Source: JANWYT01 sp034432435 (GTDB taxonomy: Bacteria > Chloroflexota > Anaerolineae > Aggregatilineales > Phototrophicaceae). From it: a stretch of 29,778 nt of DNA. Shown piece by piece: positions 7,497-17,177 of the stretch (the stretch's first letter is position 1; each line of letters starts with the position of its first letter). The stretch is from NCBI GenBank assembly GCA_034432435.1, contig DAOUBS010000220.1, forward strand, positions 1 through 29,778, in the 5' to 3' direction. Below the pieces are notes generated by a model that saw only the letters and a program-made list of their open reading frames with translations, was not told the DNA's origin and made no database searches. A program made the translations under genes and the position numbers.

Positions 7497-8879
7497 TTAG
7501 CTGTCGGCCATCATACGGTCGATGCTATTTGCCAGCTCGCGCAGGTTGCGGACGAGCATCACGCCGTCGCTAAGCGGGGCGTAAAGGTGCATGTCACTGT
7601 CACCAGTTCCCCACTGTGATGGCGGCTCTGGACAGAACCAGAACAAGCGGCGCGCTTTGCGGTGCATGTCGGCGGCGATGTCGAGGCGCGGGTTGTTGTG
7701 GTTGTTGCGCCCATCGCCGAGGATGATCACCGTCGTGCGGCTATCGATCAACGCCATGTGTTCACGGCTGAAGGTCACAAGGCTGTTGCCGAGGTCAGTG
7801 CTGTAGTAGCCGGGCGGGTTCTCGCGCATGACTTTTTCGACGGCTGTGCGGCTGTCATGTTCTTCAAAATCCATCGTGATGTCGACCATGTCGCTGATGA
7901 AGATGAAGCTGTGGGTGCGCTTGACTTGGTCTTGCAGTTGATAGACCAGCGTGAGGAAGAACTCCACCATGTAGCGCATGGAGGTGCTCAGGTCACAGAT
8001 GAGGACGAGCGCGGGCTTTTTGTGCTGGTTGCGGTGCTGCAAACGGATGGGCACGCCGCCGTAGCGCATGTTAGAGCGCAGCGTGCGGCGCGGGTCAAAG
8101 CTGCCGGTGCGGGCGCGCTTCTGGCGCAGGGCGTTGCGGCTGCGCAGGCGGGCGGCAAGCTGGCGCATCTGGTCGCGCAGCGCTTCGATGTCGCTGTCCG
8201 TCAGGCGGTGGAACGGCACGTCCATCAGGTCGGGCTTAGGGTCCGGCTCGCGCTGGCCCATCTGCTGGGCAATCGTCGCACCCGCGTATTGGCTGATCTG
8301 TTCGGCGAGGCCGCGCATGTTCTGGCGCAGCATCTGCTCTAACTGGTCGAGCTGCTCTTGGCTGAAGCCCATCTCGGCCAGCGCCTCTAACAACTCGTCG
8401 ATCATCTGGCTGAGCTGGTTGAGGCCGGCTTGGCTGTTCATGCGCCGTTCGAACCACGCCCGTTGATACATGTCGCTGCCGTTGTCGAGGCCGGCCTGCT
8501 GGCCCATCTGCTGAAGCTGCTCATCGCTGAAGCGCTGGCCGTTGAGGATCTGTTCCAGCAGTCGGCGCAGCGCCTCCATGTCGCCCGCAAGCGCGTCGAG
8601 CGCCTGCTGCATCATCTGCTGCTGCTCGGGCGTCAACTGCTCGTTGATGTCCTCCATCGGCGGTTGGTTGGCGCTGAAGAAGAGCGGGAAGAAGTAATCG
8701 AACGTGCTTTGATCATGGCGCTCTTTGACGAGGGTCGTCTTGAGCGCGGTGCGGAAGATGTCAGGGTTGAGGATGCCAACTTTCTCAATGCCGAAGAGCG
8801 CATCTTGGCTCTCCGCGACGCTGATGCGAACGCCTGCTGCGCGCAGCGCCCGCACGAACTCCACCATGCGCCGATCCAT
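7497..8879 (-). CDS. CoxE-like VWA domain protein
   Basis: A 460-residue soluble protein. The N-terminal half is helical and very rich in Gln, Met and Leu (about 80-250, coiled-coil-like). The C-terminal half is a von Willebrand A domain with a complete metal-ion site: DLSTSM (Asp296, Ser298, Ser300), Thr361-Asp362 in YSTDLG, and Asp389 in LGDGRNN. The layout matches the CoxE/YehP-like VWA family, whose members usually work with a MoxR-type AAA+ ATPase to load or mature metal enzymes or assemble complexes. No MoxR gene is present here; the partner must be elsewhere or the protein acts differently. The ATG has AAGG about 8 bases upstream. It is set 93 bases after the frameshifted gene ending at 8973 and may be transcribed with it. 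Confidence 0.9.
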   Translation of the reverse strand: MDRRMVEFVRALRAAGVRISVAESQDALFGIEKVGILNPDIFRTALKTTLVKERHDQSTFDYFFPLFFSANQPPMEDINEQLTPEQQQMMQQALDALAGDMEALRRLLEQILNGQRFSDEQLQQMGQQAGLDNGSDMYQRAWFERRMNSQAGLNQLSQMIDELLEALAEMGFSQEQLDQLEQMLRQNMRGLAEQISQYAGATIAQQMGQREPDPKPDLMDVPFHRLTDSDIEALRDQMRQLAARLRSRNALRQKRARTGSFDPRRTLRSNMRYGGVPIRLQHRNQHKKPALVLICDLSTSMRYMVEFFLTLVYQLQDQVKRTHSFIFISDMVDITMDFEEHDSRTAVEKVMRENPPGYYSTDLGNSLVTFSREHMALIDSRTTVIILGDGRNNHNNPRLDIAADMHRKARRLFWFCPEPPSQWGTGDSDMHLYAPLSDGVMLVRNLRELANSIDRMMADS

Positions 8880-8924
8880 AAGGCGACCTTTTTCTACTGG
8901 CTGTGTTACCTCACATAGTAACGA

Positions 8925-8959
8925 CTTTCGGGCTTGGGCACAAGCGGCCTAGCCGAAAG
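8925..8959 (-). other. Nested hairpin between two minus-strand genes
   Basis: CTTTCGG (8925-8931) pairs with CCGAAAG (8953-8959), and inside it GCTTG pairs with CAAGC around GGCA. It lies between the stop at 8973 and the next start at 8879 on the minus strand. There is no T tract, so it may be a weak terminator, a processing site or simply part of the leader. Confidence 0.3.
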
Positions 8960-8972
8960 CGCAGGGCATTCA

Positions 8973-9508
8973 TCAAACGCCCAGAAACCCCTCAATGTGC
9001 GCTTGAAGGCTGTTTAACGCCTGTGCCGACTGTGAGTTGAACAGAGCCTCTCGGTAGAGGCTGGAAGGGACGATGTTTAGCCGATGCCAGACGCCGCCCC
9101 GATTGCCTCGATAGGTGACGATTTCAAAGCCTTTCAGTCCCTTCAGCAAAATCTGCTGCTGGCCGAAGGAGATCGGCCGCGTGCGGATCGAGATGGCCTC
9201 GCGTGTGATCGTCACCGTGCGCGTGTTGACGCCGTACAGCACCATCGAGGCGACCAAGAGCAGCAAGACCGGGATGAACACGACCGCCGCGACGAGCGCC
9301 GCCCCCCCCCCTCGCGCACCGCGAACACTACCAGCACGCCGCTCACGATGAGCATCGGCAGGCCGAAGATGAACGTCACCAACGCGCCGATAAACGGGTT
9401 GGGCGGCTCCGTGATGACGAGCGCGTCTGACGTCTCTTGGACGTAGAACGTCTCAAAGAAGGCGCCTTTGACGCGATCTTCTGCGTTTTTTTTCTTGACG
9501 GCTGTCAT
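8973..9508 (-). pseudogene. Two-helix membrane protein with PH-like tail, frameshifted at a G10 tract
   Basis: Two overlapping frames together make one coherent protein. The first runs from ATG 9508 (MTAVKKKNAEDR...) through a membrane helix (GALVTFIFGLPMLIVSG) to REGGG. At a run of ten G on the coding strand (9302-9311) the frame must shift to continue as AALVAAVVFIPVLLLLVASM, a second membrane helix, and a beta-rich tail of about 75 residues ending IEGFLGV. One extra G, or two fewer, restores one frame of about 178 residues. The topology (cytoplasmic N-terminus, two helices, beta-rich domain) parallels the adjacent upstream gene, suggesting tandem duplicates. The break could be a sequencing error, a real mutation or a phase-variable switch. 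Function unknown; the tail resembles bacterial PH-like domains in layout only. Confidence 0.7.
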
Positions 9509-9564
9509 GGCAAGGCGACCTGTCACATGAGCGTTTTTGTTCGATCTGAAAATTGCGGGGGCTG

Positions 9565-10305
9565 TCAGAACGCCGCCCAACCGCCCTTGCCATACTCACC
9601 GCGCACGGGCACGTTCTCAAGCCGCAGCAGGCGCTCGATCTCTTGCTCGATGAACAGGGCCGCTTCTGGTTGTAAGTTGCTGTCGATCTTGATGTGCCGC
9701 CCGTCGCGCATCACCTTGTTGAGTGAGTAGGTGATGGTGGTGCTGCTTCTGCCGTTGCTGCTGGAGGTGCTGACGTGCTGTTTGACGTAGAGCTGCTCCA
9801 CGCCGTCAAGGTCGAGGGTTTTGCTCGGCCACGGCAGCGGATGGTGCGTTAGGACGATGCGCTGGCGGTTGATGCGGTACGTTGTGCTGTTGACCAGTGA
9901 ATAGATACCCGTGGCCAACGTCAACAAACCGATGGCTAAAAACAACCCGATGAACCAGAAAGGCGGCGCGTCGCCCCCCTCCCATCCATCACTGGGGATG
10001 AGAATAAAGACGCTGGTGATGCCCGTCCAAACGATGCCGAAGAAGAGCGCGCCGATGCCGGTGCTGATGGGCCATTTGCGCGTGATGAGCAGGTCGAGGC
10101 CGTCCTCACGCATTTTGACGCTCTTGGGCTGAGGCAGGCGAATTTCCTTACGGCGGGGGCGCTCTTCTTCGCGGCGGCCTTCCTCGTTCAGAAGCTGCGC
10201 GGCGCTGAACTCTGCGCCACAAAAACGACACTTAATCGTTTGGGTCTCGGTTTGGATGTCGATGAAGCGGGCAGGCCCACCACACGCTGGACAAAACATT
10301 GGCAT
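9565..10305 (-). CDS. Zinc-ribbon, two-helix membrane protein with PH-like tail
   Basis: A 246-residue protein read from ATG 10305, with AGGA about 9 bases upstream. The frame is open further up, but that part lies in non-coding sequence. Residues 5-29 form a zinc ribbon (CPAC, 17 residues, CRFC). A basic, Glu/Arg-rich linker follows, then two membrane helices (about 83-103 and 116-138, the loop rich in Trp, Gly and Asp). The last part is a beta-rich domain (about 140-235) with a Ser-rich loop (STSSSNGRSSTT), similar in position to the tail of the next gene downstream. The end lies 56 bases before the ATG of that related gene, so they are probably one transcript. No enzyme motif is seen. Role unknown; a membrane-bound sensor or scaffold is only a guess. 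Confidence 0.8.
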   Translation of the reverse strand: MPMFCPACGGPARFIDIQTETQTIKCRFCGAEFSAAQLLNEEGRREEERPRRKEIRLPQPKSVKMREDGLDLLITRKWPISTGIGALFFGIVWTGITSVFILIPSDGWEGGDAPPFWFIGLFLAIGLLTLATGIYSLVNSTTYRINRQRIVLTHHPLPWPSKTLDLDGVEQLYVKQHVSTSSSNGRSSTTITYSLNKVMRDGRHIKIDSNLQPEAALFIEQEIERLLRLENVPVRGEYGKGGWAAF

Positions 10306-10422
10306 AGAAGTATTCCTATAGGTGATGTTCTTTGCTGAGAATACTTTAGCATTGCGTGGCAAATGACGCCAATCGGCTAGGCTCGGCGGGAGCGTCTGAA
10401 GTAGAGACGCCCCGCGGCAATG

Positions 10423-10451
10423 AAAAAAAACGGACACGGCCTGCCGTGTCC
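10423..10451 (-). terminator. Rho-independent terminator of ndk
   Basis: GGACACGGC (10432-10440) and GCCGTGTCC (10443-10451) are perfect complements, giving a stable 8-9 bp GC-rich stem with a tiny loop. On the minus strand the stem is followed at once by a run of eight T. It lies about 40 bases after the ndk stop. This is the clearest intrinsic terminator in the window. Confidence 0.9.
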
Positions 10452-10489
10452 TGCGGTGATGCCACCTCGTGTTTGTAGCGAGGCGCGGG

Positions 10490-10939
10490 TTATTCGAAAA
10501 TCCACGGGTCGGTGTTACGGTTCCAGCTCACCAGCTCGTCCTCGCTGAAGAAGTTAGCGACCTCCAACACGCCGTTCTCGACGCTGTCGCTGCCGTGGAC
10601 GAGGTTACGCCCGATCTCAAGGCCGAAGTCGCCGCGGATCGTGCCTGCGCCGGCCTCATGTGGCTTCGTTGCGCCAATCGTCGCACGGGCGGCAGCGACG
10701 GCGTTCGTGCCCTCCAGCGCGATGACCACGACCGGCGCAGAGGTAATATACGACACCAGCGCGTTGAAGAACGGCCGCTCGGCGTGGACGGCGTAGTGTT
10801 TCTTGGCGAGCGCTTCGCTCATGTGGATGAACTTCATCCCGATGATGCGCAGGCCGCGCTGCTCAAAGCGCTTGATGATCTCGCCGACGAGGCCGCGCTG
10901 AACTGCGTCCGGCTTGATGATGATAAACGTGCGTTCCAT
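10490..10939 (-). CDS. ndk: Nucleoside diphosphate kinase
   Basis: A 149-residue protein of standard family length. It moves the gamma phosphate from ATP to other nucleoside diphosphates through a phospho-histidine, keeping cytosolic NTP and dNTP pools balanced. The catalytic histidine is His115 in RNLVHGSDS. Lys9 in IIKPDAV, the Arg/Thr nucleotide-binding positions around 85-105, and the C-terminal WI(F)E are also as expected. The ATG has GGAG about 10 bases upstream. It is divergent from the KAS III-like gene at 11189 across a 249-base region. It ends with a strong terminator, so it is monocistronic. Confidence 0.97.
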   Translation of the reverse strand: MERTFIIIKPDAVQRGLVGEIIKRFEQRGLRIIGMKFIHMSEALAKKHYAVHAERPFFNALVSYITSAPVVVIALEGTNAVAAARATIGATKPHEAGAGTIRGDFGLEIGRNLVHGSDSVENGVLEVANFFSEDELVSWNRNTDPWIFE

Positions 10940-11188
10940 AGTGAGGTGTCTCCGTGTGCTAATGTGAACGAGCCGCCTCTCATTGTGCCAGATCGCCCAA
11001 GCGCGCGGGAGTGTCGGTTAAGCCGCCCTGGCTTACAACGCGAATAAATCTGAAGGCGTGCCCCGCCACAACGATAGAATCTTTGCAGCATCGCCCAACC
11101 ATCTGGCGTTATGATCGTGTTAATGGGTCAAAAAGTTCATTTGCGTCGCTTTCAACTTAATTGACGTTTAGACAAAAGAGCGTTTTTG
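10940..11188. promoter_or_regulatory. Divergent promoter region between ndk and the acyl-CoA gene run
   Basis: This region must carry promoters in both directions. On the plus strand TATGAT (11110-11115) is a good -10 hexamer, about 75 bases before the KAS III-like ATG, though its -35 is unclear. A perfect 6-bp dyad TAAGCC/GGCTTA with a 5-base loop (11019-11035) might be an operator or hairpin. The 60 bases next to the plus-strand gene are AT-rich compared with the flanks. Confidence 0.35.
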
Positions 11189-12196
11189 ATGGAACTTTCT
11201 GTTGGCATTGTGGGCATTGGGACGTACTTCCCGCCGACGGTAGAAACCGCCGCCGACCTTGCCCCGCGCACGAACATCCCAGAGCACATCCTGCGCGAGA
11301 AGATGGGCATCCGCCAGCGGCACATCGCCGGCGAGGCGGAAACCGTCACCTTCATGGCTAGCGAGGCGGCCAAGCGCGCCGTTGCGATGGCCAACATCGA
11401 CCCCGCGCAGATCGGCCTCGTCATCTCGCACGGCAGCGAGCACAAAGATCACCTCGTCTGGAACTCAGCCAGCAAGATTCAGCACAACGTGGGCGCGGTC
11501 AACGCCTACGCCTTCGAGATGTACGCGCTGTGCGCAGGCGCGCCCATCGCCCTGAACGCCGCCCGCGGCCTGATGCTGGCCGACCCCAAGCTGGAGTACG
11601 CGCTGCTGGCAGCAGGCAGCCGCGAGAACGACCTCATCAACCCGCGCAACGAGCGCAGCCGCTTCATGCTCAACTTCGGGGCGGGCGGCGGCGCGATGAT
11701 CCTCCAGCGCAACGCCGGGCGCAACTGCATCCTCGGCGCAGCGGCCATCACCGACGGCAGCCTGTCGGAAACGGTCGTGCTGACGCGCGACGCCGTGGCC
11801 GAGGGCGAGCCGGAAGCCGTCGGCGACCTGCGCGGGCGGCTCGACGTGACCGACCCCGCCTACATGGCCGATCGGCTCGGCCAGACGAGCCTGCCGAACT
11901 TTGTCCGCGTCATCCGCGAGGCAGTGGACCAGAGCGGCCACACACTGGCCGATGTGCGCTTCTTGGGCATCACCCACATGAAGCGCTCGTTCTATCTGGA
12001 GATTCTCAACGCGGTTGGCCTTACGCCAGACCAATCCGTCTACCTTGAGGACTATGGCCACGTGCAGAGCGTCGATCAGGTGCTGGCGCTGGAGTTGGGG
12101 CTGGCGCAGGGCAAAATCCGCGCGGGCGACCTCGTCGTGCTGGCGGGCGCGGGCACAGGCTACACGTGGAGCGCGGTCGCGCTGCGATGGGGGTGA
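11189..12196 (+). CDS. KAS III-like thiolase-fold enzyme with altered catalytic triad
   Basis: A 335-residue protein of the FabH/3-oxoacyl-ACP synthase III group: two repeated thiolase halves of the usual length. The ATG at 11189 is preferred over the TTG just before it; a weak AAAGAG precedes. The active cysteine is Cys115 in EMYALCAG. His263 in GITHMKRSF matches the first catalytic histidine of FabH (PHQAN). The third residue, Asn in FabH (YGNTS), is replaced by His291 in DYGHVQS, giving Cys-His-His as in KAS I/II and raising doubt about normal fatty-acid initiation. Family knowledge: such divergent members condense, hydrolyse or transfer acyl groups on CoA or ACP. Its neighbours, two acyl-CoA ligases, a hydrolase and MaoC, point to acyl-CoA chemistry rather than housekeeping lipid synthesis. 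The stop is immediately followed by the ligase gene. Confidence 0.85.
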   Translation: MELSVGIVGIGTYFPPTVETAADLAPRTNIPEHILREKMGIRQRHIAGEAETVTFMASEAAKRAVAMANIDPAQIGLVISHGSEHKDHLVWNSASKIQHNVGAVNAYAFEMYALCAGAPIALNAARGLMLADPKLEYALLAAGSRENDLINPRNERSRFMLNFGAGGGAMILQRNAGRNCILGAAAITDGSLSETVVLTRDAVAEGEPEAVGDLRGRLDVTDPAYMADRLGQTSLPNFVRVIREAVDQSGHTLADVRFLGITHMKRSFYLEILNAVGLTPDQSVYLEDYGHVQSVDQVLALELGLAQGKIRAGDLVVLAGAGTGYTWSAVALRWG

Positions 12197-12202
12197 GTGA
12201 GC

Positions 12203-13782
<1,580 letters not shown>

Positions 13783-13786
<4 letters not shown>

Positions 13787-13911
13787 CGCACACGACGTTC
13801 TCCCAAGCGTGCAAGCACATGGGGCCTGTCCTGCCCGCCATTTTAACCCATCTGCCAAAGGAGAAACCCCGCCATGAATCCGCTCCCCCCTGTTCTGCCC
13901 GGCATCCATGA
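13783..13911 (+). CDS. Possible 42-residue small ORF, ATGA-coupled to the ligase
   Basis: The ligase stop overlaps an ATG (ATGA at 13783-13786) that has AGGAG at 8-base spacing. It opens a 42-codon frame (starting MTHTTFSQACKHMGPVLP) which ends inside the start of the hydrolase gene. No family is recognised, and the last 12 codons overlap the hydrolase out of frame. It may only serve to carry ribosomes onward to the hydrolase, or it may be chance. Confidence 0.25.
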
Positions 13912-14941
13912 ACATCGCGTTGTGTTGAGCAACGGCCTATCGACGCGCGTGCTGACCTGCGGCGACGAAGGCGGCGTGCCCGTGCTCTTCATCCACGGCA
14001 ACGCCAGCAGCGCCACCTTCTGGGAAGAAACGATGCTCGCGCTGCCTGCGGGCTACCGCGCCATCGCCTACGATCAGCGCAGCTACGGCGGCGCAGACCC
14101 GGCCTTCAAAGTCGATGCGACGCAGGGCATGGGCCACTTCGCCGATGATGCCGTTGCCTTAATGGACGCGCTGGGTGTCGCGCAGGCGCACGTCGTTGGC
14201 CACAGCATGGGGGGCAGCGTCGTCTTTGAGATCCTGATGCGCCATCCGCAGCGGGTGCGCACAGCCACGCTGGTGGCCACGGGGTCGCCCTACGGCTTCG
14301 GCGGCAGCAAGGGCACAGACGGCCAGATGATCTGGCCGGACGGCGCAGGCAGCGGCGGCGGGATCGTCAACCAGCACTTCACCCGCCTGATGAGCGAGGG
14401 CTACCGCGGCACAGACGATCAATCCGCGCCGCGCATCGTCATGAACCGCTTCTACTGGAAGCCGCCGTTCGTCCCCGCGCGCGAAGAAGACCTGCTCACG
14501 TCGCTGCTGTCGCAGCACATCGGCCCCGAAGACTACCCGGGCGATATGACCCCCTCGGCCAACTGGCCTAACGTCGCGCCCGGCAAATTCGGGCCGGCCA
14601 ACGCTCTTTCGCCGCTCTACGCGGGCGACGTGGCGCGCCTTTATCGCATCGACCCTAAGCCGCCGATCTTGTGGGTGCGCGGGGCAGACGATCAGATCGT
14701 CAGCGACAACAGCCTGTTCGACATGGGCACGCTCGGGGCGCTTGGGGCGGTTCCGGGCTGGCCGGGCGCGGAGGTATACCCACCACAGCCGATGGTAAGC
14801 CAGACGCGCGCGGTGCTAGAGCAGTACCAAGCGCATGGCGGCCACTACCAAGAAGTCGTGTTCGAAAACTGTGGGCACACACCGTTCATCGAACAGCCAG
14901 GCGCTTTCAACGCCGTGCTGCATCGGCACTTGGGAGGCTAG
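13874..14941 (+). CDS. Alpha/beta hydrolase
   Basis: A 355-residue alpha/beta-hydrolase-fold protein. The nucleophile elbow is GHSMGG with Ser111. The oxyanion-hole motif is HGN at 41-43. The acid is probably Asp272 or Asp273 in VRGADDQIVSD, and the base His335 in ENCGHTPFIE. A cap of roughly 90 residues lies between about 140 and 250. There is no signal peptide, so it acts in the cytosol. The ATG has AAGGAG at about 10 bases. Enzymes of this type cleave esters, thioesters, lactones or C-C bonds next to a carbonyl. With acyl-CoA ligases on both sides, release of a carboxylic acid or thioester hydrolysis is a reasonable guess. It ends before a 167-base gap, so it closes the first sub-operon. 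Confidence 0.9.
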   Translation: MNPLPPVLPGIHEHRVVLSNGLSTRVLTCGDEGGVPVLFIHGNASSATFWEETMLALPAGYRAIAYDQRSYGGADPAFKVDATQGMGHFADDAVALMDALGVAQAHVVGHSMGGSVVFEILMRHPQRVRTATLVATGSPYGFGGSKGTDGQMIWPDGAGSGGGIVNQHFTRLMSEGYRGTDDQSAPRIVMNRFYWKPPFVPAREEDLLTSLLSQHIGPEDYPGDMTPSANWPNVAPGKFGPANALSPLYAGDVARLYRIDPKPPILWVRGADDQIVSDNSLFDMGTLGALGAVPGWPGAEVYPPQPMVSQTRAVLEQYQAHGGHYQEVVFENCGHTPFIEQPGAFNAVLHRHLGG

Positions 14942-15108
14942 CGAGCCGCATCCCCTTAGGGTAGGGGGTTGGCATGTCAACCTCCTACGAGTAACGGTTC
15001 AGGTCATTCTGACAGGAGATCTAGAGGTAAGGCCGCAGCCAGTTGCGCCCGCCCTTGATTGGACGACAATCCACGTCAGGGATGGAGTGAGTTGAGAGGA
15101 ACGCACCG

Positions 15109-15597
15109 TTGGACAAGAACAGCCTGCAAGCGCGGGGCTATGACCAGCTTGACCTGACGATTCTAGAGGAACTGCAAATGAACTGCCGCATCAGCGTCAC
15201 GGACTTGGCGCGCAAGATTCACCTCTCGCAGCCTGCCGTCCACAACCGTATCAAACGGCTGGAGCGTGACGGCGTCATCCGCCGCTATGTGGCGCTGCTG
15301 GATCGGCAGGCGGTGGGCTATGGGCTGGTGTGCTTCTTGCGCATCAGCCTGCAGCCCCACAGCCGCGACGTGTTCTGCGACGTGCAGGCGCGGCTCGAAG
15401 CGCTGAGCGCCATGCAAGAGATCTACCGCACGACCGGCGGCTGTGACCTGCTGGTGAAAGTCGCCGTGGTTGATCATGAAGCGCTGGATCGGCTGCTGAA
15501 CGACCACGTGCGCGCGATCTACGGCATCGAGCGCATCGACGTTGAAATCGTCCTCAACGAAGTCAAATACAGCACTGCTTATCGGCTGAAGGACTAG
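15109..15597 (+). CDS. Lrp/AsnC-family transcriptional regulator
   Basis: A 162-residue regulator of typical length. An N-terminal winged helix-turn-helix (about 12-62; ISVTDLARKIHLSQPAVHNRIKRLERDGVI spans the helices) is followed by the RAM/AsnC ligand-binding domain (about 68-155; TTGGCDLLVKV is the characteristic turn). Family members form octamers or dimers and sense amino acids or related acids. It starts with TTG at 15109, chosen because GAGAGGA lies 8 bases before it. The next gene, an acyl-CoA ligase, begins 8 bases after its stop, so they share a transcript and the regulator probably controls this and the importer genes. Self-regulation through the 167-base upstream gap is likely, but I could not identify an operator. 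Confidence 0.93.
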   Translation: MDKNSLQARGYDQLDLTILEELQMNCRISVTDLARKIHLSQPAVHNRIKRLERDGVIRRYVALLDRQAVGYGLVCFLRISLQPHSRDVFCDVQARLEALSAMQEIYRTTGGCDLLVKVAVVDHEALDRLLNDHVRAIYGIERIDVEIVLNEVKYSTAYRLKD

Positions 15598-15605
15598 GGG
15601 CACAC

Positions 15606-17177
15606 ATGGCACTCGGCGACATCTTGGGCAAACGCGCCCTCTACACCCCTGACACGCTGGCCGTCGTAGACGCGGGCAAGACGCCGCACCGCGCTTTTAC
15701 CTATGCAGAACTCAACGCGCGCGCTAACCGGCTGGCCAACTGGATGCGCGATGGCGCAGGCATCGGCAAGGGCGACCGCGTGGCCATCCTCGCCATGAAC
15801 GGCGTCGAGTTCCTCGACACGCTCTTCGCGTGCAGCAAGCTCGGCGCGATCATGGTTCCGTTCAACTGGCGGCTGAGCCTGCACGAGCTGCTGACGCTCA
15901 TCGCGCAGACGACCCCCACCGTGCTGATCTACAGCGACGACTTCTGCGCCACCGTGCGCCAAATCGCCGAAGCCGATACGTCGATCCGTCACTTCGTCCA
16001 CCTTGAGGGGCGCGGTATCCCGCGCAGCCGCGACTTCGAGCGCACCCTCTCTGAGAGCGTGCTGCGCCCCGTCTGCCTTGAGGATCAACATGAGGAGGAC
16101 ATCGCTTGTTTGATCTTCACCGGCGGCACGACCGGCACGCCCAAAGGCGCGCAGATTAGCTATCGCATGATCGCGTGGAACACCCTCAACACGATCATCC
16201 ACGACTTGCAGCACGGCGACATCACCGTAAACACCTTCCCGATGTTCCATACCGGCGGCCTGCTGGTTTACACGCTGCCGCTGCTCATCTTGGGCGGGAC
16301 GGTCGTGCTCACCCGCAAGTTCGACGCTGAACAGGTGCTGCGGCTGCTAGAGGAGTACGGCGCGACGGTCTACGCGGGCGTGCCGACCATGTACCAGATG
16401 ATGACCGCCGCCCCGAATTGGCCAGAGGCTGACCTGAGCAACCTGCGCTTCTGCACGAGCGGCGGCGCGCCGCTGCCGATCCCGCTCGTGGAGCAGTTCC
16501 AGCGCGAGAAGGGCGTGCAGTTCAAGCAGGGCTTCGGCATGAGCGAGTTCGGGCCGGGCGTGTTCGCCCTCGCGCCCGAGGACGCCATCCGCAAAGCGGG
16601 CAGCATCGGACGGCCTAACTTCTTCGTCGAGGCGCGCATCGTCGACGAGCACAACCAGCCCGTGCCACCCGGAACCATCGGCGAGCTGGTGCTGCGCGGC
16701 CCGAGCCTGTGCAGCGGCTACTACAACAACCCCGCCGCCAGCGCCACCGCCGTGGACGCTGAGGGTTGGTTCCACACCGGCGACCTTGCAACGATGGACG
16801 AGCACTTCTACTTCACCATCGTTGACCGCAAGAAGGACATGTTCATCAGCGGCGGCGAGAACATCTACCCAACCGAGATCGAGCAGGTGCTTTATCAGCA
16901 TCCAGCGGTGGAAATGTGCGCGGTGGTGGGCGTGCCGCACCCCAAATGGGGCGAGGTGGGCAAAGCCTTTGTGGTGCTCAAAGCGGGCATGAGCGCCACC
17001 GCCGACGATCTGCTGAAGCACCTGCGCCACTTTTTGGCGGGCTACAAAGTCCCCCACAGCGTCGAGTTCCGTTCCAGCCTGCCGATCAGCGGCGCAGGCA
17101 AGATCCTCAAACGCGAGCTGATCGCCCAAGCCGTTCAAGAGCCATCCACCCACGAGGAGACCACCCATGCCGATTAA
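15606..17177 (+). CDS. Acyl-CoA synthetase (AMP-forming), second copy
   Basis: A 523-residue adenylate-forming ligase, paralogous to the one at 12203. Motifs: FTGGTTGTPKG (171-181), GFGMSEFGP (309-317), TGD with Asp393, DRKKDMFISGGENIYPTE, and catalytic Lys499 in SGAGKILKREL. The usual TE of the signature loop is SE here and is followed by Phe-Gly-Pro, so the acyl pocket may be shaped differently. The ATG has AGGGG 6 bases upstream and follows the Lrp gene closely. Its end overlaps the MaoC start by 11 bases, indicating a tight unit of regulator, ligase and hydratase. Substrate unknown; medium-chain, branched or aryl acids are all possible. Confidence 0.95.
   Translation: MALGDILGKRALYTPDTLAVVDAGKTPHRAFTYAELNARANRLANWMRDGAGIGKGDRVAILAMNGVEFLDTLFACSKLGAIMVPFNWRLSLHELLTLIAQTTPTVLIYSDDFCATVRQIAEADTSIRHFVHLEGRGIPRSRDFERTLSESVLRPVCLEDQHEEDIACLIFTGGTTGTPKGAQISYRMIAWNTLNTIIHDLQHGDITVNTFPMFHTGGLLVYTLPLLILGGTVVLTRKFDAEQVLRLLEEYGATVYAGVPTMYQMMTAAPNWPEADLSNLRFCTSGGAPLPIPLVEQFQREKGVQFKQGFGMSEFGPGVFALAPEDAIRKAGSIGRPNFFVEARIVDEHNQPVPPGTIGELVLRGPSLCSGYYNNPAASATAVDAEGWFHTGDLATMDEHFYFTIVDRKKDMFISGGENIYPTEIEQVLYQHPAVEMCAVVGVPHPKWGEVGKAFVVLKAGMSATADDLLKHLRHFLAGYKVPHSVEFRSSLPISGAGKILKRELIAQAVQEPSTHEETTHAD

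Noticed and set aside
10397..10415. GCGTCT/AGACGC hairpin upstream of the zinc-ribbon gene
   Set aside because: A short 6-bp stem in a promoter gap without T tract or repeats nearby. It may be a scrap of an interspersed repeat, but the evidence is too thin for a feature.
14942..15108. Search for an operator or terminator between the hydrolase and the Lrp gene
   Set aside because: Only a weak CCCCT/AGGGG pairing was seen, with no T tract and no clear repeated operator half-sites.
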